From Anaerocolumna cellulosilytica (GTDB taxonomy: Bacteria > Bacillota > Clostridia > Lachnospirales > Lachnospiraceae): a stretch of 64,000 nucleotides of DNA. Both the position numbers and the translations under genes were made by a program. Shown piece after piece: positions 61,474-64,000 of the stretch. The stretch spans positions 931,501 to 995,500 of the forward strand of contig NZ_AP023367.1 of the NCBI RefSeq assembly GCF_014218335.1, written 5' to 3'. A model generated the notes under the pieces. That model saw only the letters and a program-made list of their open reading frames with translations. It had not been told where the DNA came from and ran no database searches. Positions within the stretch are counted from its first letter, which is position 1. Each line of letters opens with the position of its first letter.

Positions 61474-63087
61474 ATGGAATTTGATTTTTTGAAGCAGTTT
61501 CCCAAGCGTATGAAAAACATCGGAGCCTATGCTCTGTTATTTAAAAATAGTATGAATAAGGGAACCTGGAAACAATATGGGTTTGAGGAGTTTAAGGAAC
61601 AGACGAACTTAATTTTTGCGCTGCTCTTATATCTGATGGAGCAATCCTTAAGAGGTGAGCCCTGTACCATGGATGATATCGGCAGCTTCCTTGACCAGTG
61701 TAATATGCGCTGGTTTAAAAAGCCAATTTCTTATGAAGACTGTAAAGGGCTTGGAGATTTTATAATAAATGTGATACTTTGTGACGAAGGACATACTATG
61801 TATTTTCAAGGTTTTGACTTCGAAGAGGGGGAATACCGTGATATCCATATTAGCTTTGTTGCAAACAGGATTGTCTACTTAGAGGAAGAGTTAAAGCGAA
61901 CTTCATATTATTTGACAGAGGACGGTTATAACCTTCTCTTGTCAACATTAGAGATGGAAGGAAACCTAAAGTTTACTGTACATGAAATGATTTTCAAACT
62001 TCATCTGGAGAAGGCTTCTTATGACAAAGCGGCTGAAGATATAAAAAACATATTTAACCTGCTTCGCATACAGCTGCAAAAAATTACCGAGGCAATGGCA
62101 AGAATCCGCCAGAATGCATTATCTTATTCTGTTCAGGATTACAAAGAACTGTTAGAAGAAAATTTAGATACCTTATCGGATACAAAAGGTAAATTTGCCG
62201 GTTATAAAGAAACGGTTGCAGCAAGAGTCAGAGAGTTGGAAGAAATGGACATTAATATTCAAAAACTGGATAAGAAGGATTCAGAAAGCTTGTTCCATCT
62301 TAAGACCATTGAAGGATATTTAAGTAAAGCGATAGAAGAACATCAGAAAATATTAATTACACATTTTGATCTGAAGACACTGTATACAAACGAATTAGAA
62401 AGCTTATCCAGAATGTCCTTTATCAAACGATTCAGACTGCGGACAGATCTATATGATAAGATACTTAGCAACCCGGTTACCTTAGGGCAACTGGATTTTT
62501 TTATGCACCCCTTATATAATCAGCCGATTAGTCAGAGTTACAATTTAAATAAAGCATTTGAAGAGCAAAAGAGTTCCCTGCATAAACAGGCAGAAGAGGA
62601 CGAAATCATTTCCTTTGAAGAAGAACAATGGCTTAGGGAGCAAAGCCAGAAGCAGGCACGTAAACAAAAGCAGTATAAAAATTCTGTGGGGCTGCTTTTA
62701 TCTGTGATAAAAGAAAGACAAGAGACGACTCTTATGGATATGTATGAAAGTCTGTCAGAAGCTGAAAAAGGGTTGCTATTCCCAAATGCAGAAATATTTA
62801 AAGAAATTATGATTGAACTGTTAAAAGCGAAACAAATTGATATTCAGTCAATGTTACAGGAACAAAGAGAACAGTATGTTGAACCTGTATCAGGATTTCA
62901 ACTAAATGAATGTATTCTTGAATTAATAAAAGAACAGGAAGATTTAGAGGAAATTACTTGTATATGGGTGGAAAAGGCGGAGGGTGCGCCAGTTATCCTT
63001 TCTGTTGTGTCGGAAGAAAATGGGATCGTTAAGAGGATAACCTGCTCAAATATCCAGTTTTCTGTGGATAGAAGTCTGAAACAATAA
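61474..63087 (+). CDS. jetA: Wadjet defence protein JetA (DUF5716)
   Basis: 537 residues from ATG 61474 (GAAAGG upstream); GTG 61444 would add 10 residues. Kleisin-like subunit of the Wadjet SMC complex: an N-terminal winged-helix-like part (to about 170, LTEDGYNLLLSTLEMEGNLK), a long coiled coil (about 195-330) and an all-helical C-terminus. The sequence pattern matches the DUF5716 JetA of clostridial Wadjet loci. It links the heads of JetC. Five nt between its stop and the next open frame; operon with jetB and jetC. Confidence 0.82.
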   Translation: MEFDFLKQFPKRMKNIGAYALLFKNSMNKGTWKQYGFEEFKEQTNLIFALLLYLMEQSLRGEPCTMDDIGSFLDQCNMRWFKKPISYEDCKGLGDFIINVILCDEGHTMYFQGFDFEEGEYRDIHISFVANRIVYLEEELKRTSYYLTEDGYNLLLSTLEMEGNLKFTVHEMIFKLHLEKASYDKAAEDIKNIFNLLRIQLQKITEAMARIRQNALSYSVQDYKELLEENLDTLSDTKGKFAGYKETVAARVRELEEMDINIQKLDKKDSESLFHLKTIEGYLSKAIEEHQKILITHFDLKTLYTNELESLSRMSFIKRFRLRTDLYDKILSNPVTLGQLDFFMHPLYNQPISQSYNLNKAFEEQKSSLHKQAEEDEIISFEEEQWLREQSQKQARKQKQYKNSVGLLLSVIKERQETTLMDMYESLSEAEKGLLFPNAEIFKEIMIELLKAKQIDIQSMLQEQREQYVEPVSGFQLNECILELIKEQEDLEEITCIWVEKAEGAPVILSVVSEENGIVKRITCSNIQFSVDRSLKQ

Positions 63088-63140
63088 GCCGATTGTGGAT
63101 AAGCATGAAATATGTAAAAGTTTTGAACAGGAGGACTGCT

Positions 63141-63869
63141 ATGGCCTATGAAATAGAGGAAATTAAAAAGAGTCAGCAGATTTTTTATTATCTGCTTAAA
63201 TACAGGGAGCTTAAGGAAAAGGAAGAAGGAGAATTATACCAAGCCTATACTGAAAATGAATCGGTTATGAATCTGGTAAAATCACAGGGAGAAGCTGCCG
63301 GTAGTGAAATTGTCAGGTATGGAAATGTAATATACTTAATTCCAAAAGAGGACAATGATGTTCTGGGTTATTCCAAATCCCAGCTAAAAGCTGCCCTGTG
63401 CCGGTCAGGAGCTACAGATAAAGATTATTATCTATCACAATTTGTAATTATTACTCTGTTAGTTGAATTCTATGATGCCCAGGGCAGCAGTAGCAAGTCA
63501 CGTGATTTTATAAAGGTAGGAGAACTGCTTAATTGTATTTCAGCCCGTCTGCAAGAAGGAATAGAAAAGGAACAGCTTCTAATAGAGCAGGATAAAGAAG
63601 AGGAAGCAGGACTTGCCTTTGCCGAAATGTCTCAGGCCTTTGAAGCCCTGCGCAGTGAAGAAAAGGGCTCAAGGGCAAAAACTACGAAGGAAGGTTTTAT
63701 TTATACCATTTTAAATTTTCTTCAAAAACAGGGGTTAATTGAATATGTAGAGGCGGATGAAATGATTCGTACAACACAGAAGTTAAACCATTTTATGGAC
63801 TTTAATCTTTTAAATAAAAATAATTATAACCGAGTATTAAACGTATTGGGGGTGACAGAGCATGAGTAA
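63141..63869 (+). CDS. jetB: Wadjet defence protein JetB (DUF6063)
   Basis: 242 residues from ATG 63141 (AGGAGG 7 nt upstream; an earlier in-frame ATG is not preferred). KITE/MksE-like subunit: two winged-helix domains (YYLLKYRELKEKEE... ; AKTTKEGFIYTILNFLQKQG, IEYVEADEMIRTTQKLNHFM). It should dimerise and bind the JetA kleisin. Its stop overlaps the start of jetC by 8 nt. The DUF6063 match is from memory and fits the gene order. Confidence 0.8.
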   Translation: MAYEIEEIKKSQQIFYYLLKYRELKEKEEGELYQAYTENESVMNLVKSQGEAAGSEIVRYGNVIYLIPKEDNDVLGYSKSQLKAALCRSGATDKDYYLSQFVIITLLVEFYDAQGSSSKSRDFIKVGELLNCISARLQEGIEKEQLLIEQDKEEEAGLAFAEMSQAFEALRSEEKGSRAKTTKEGFIYTILNFLQKQGLIEYVEADEMIRTTQKLNHFMDFNLLNKNNYNRVLNVLGVTEHE

Positions 63870-64000
63870 GATTAATAACATTCGTATTGTTAACTTAAAT
63901 TACAATAATAACTCCATACGCATTGAGGACGAGACCTTTCAATTGGGAGGGGACAGTACTTTATTCTCACTAAGGAACGGTGGTGGTAAGTCCGTACTGG
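63862..64000 (+). CDS. jetC: Wadjet SMC-type ATPase JetC, 5' end only
   Basis: ATG 63862 overlaps the jetB stop, with GGGGGTG about 7 nt upstream. The 46 residues visible are an SMC/MksB N-terminal head: INNIRIVNLNYNNNSIRIED, then the Walker A loop LRNGGGKSVL. The rest lies beyond the window. It should be a ~1,000+-residue SMC motor, followed by the topoisomerase-like nuclease JetD, which together recognise and cut circular plasmids. Confidence 0.85.
   Translation, partial: MSKINNIRIVNLNYNNNSIRIEDETFQLGGDSTLFSLRNGGGKSVL

Noticed and set aside
1-64000. tRNA or rRNA genes
   Set aside because: No tRNA T-arm/anticodon patterns or conserved rRNA segments were recognised in any intergenic region.

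Overview
The window is AT-rich, densely coded chromosomal DNA from a Gram-positive anaerobe. Strong AAGGAG-type ribosome binding sites, YesM/YesN-type two-component systems, CUT1 sugar ABC transporters, a cyclic-di-AMP receptor of the DarA type, ferredoxin-nitroreductase fusions and plant-polysaccharide hydrolases (GH2, GH95, GH26 with CBMs, a sialate O-acetylesterase-like enzyme) together point to Clostridia. A plant-fibre-degrading Lachnospiraceae (Lachnoclostridium/Anaerocolumna-like) is most likely; this assignment is inferred from gene content only.

Region 1 (1-10,000) is a polymorphic-toxin island. A block coding for an Imm11-like protein, a DcrB/EagR-like putative chaperone, a pentapeptide-repeat protein and a membrane-anchored toxin leader occurs twice (about 274-2485 and 6487-8487). 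The copies are nearly identical until the last part of the toxin, where each carries a different C-terminal domain: a CdiA-CT-like nuclease in copy 1 and a RelE/ParE-like domain in copy 2. Each toxin is followed by its own putative immunity gene. Both toxin leaders are split at the same A7 run. Between the copies lie two orphan toxin tails with immunity genes, a small ribbon-helix-helix gene with a clear operator-promoter, and two DUF6809-like genes. After copy 2 there is a decayed duplicate of the immunity/RHH segment, interrupted by a 160-bp MITE-like insertion.

Region 2 (10,100-13,400) pairs a siderophore-type binding lipoprotein with an AraC regulator whose C-terminus is a cytoplasmic paralogue of that lipoprotein. 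Region 3 (13,500-20,050) is a lactose/cellobiose-family PTS (IIA, IIB, IIC), a GH2 glycosidase and a BglG/LicR-type PRD regulator.

Region 4 (20,056-27,660) is a YesM-type kinase, a two-permease ABC importer with its binding lipoprotein, and a YesN-type regulator. Region 5 (27,885-41,310) is a long co-directional sugar and sugar-acid catabolic locus. It holds a GH95 fucosidase-like enzyme, a nucleoside-hydrolase-like protein, two mandelate-racemase-type enolase-superfamily dehydratases, two SDRs, a chemoreceptor, an RraA-like protein, a split UxaA (altronate dehydratase family) and UxaC. The YesMN/ABC locus probably imports the glycans that GH95 and this pathway process.

Region 6 (41,400-51,150) is mostly housekeeping: a DarA-type receptor, a ferredoxin-nitroreductase, a class V aminotransferase, ArgC with a structured leader, an HD-GYP protein, an M20 peptidase, an Lrp regulator, aspartase and a DedA protein. 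Region 7 (51,180-60,700) has an OmpR-type two-component system, a sialate O-acetylesterase-like enzyme, a secreted GH26 mannanase and a MATE exporter. Region 8 (60,900-64,000) holds a C_GCAxxG_C_C protein and the first three genes of a Wadjet (JetABC-type) SMC plasmid-defence operon, which runs off the right edge.
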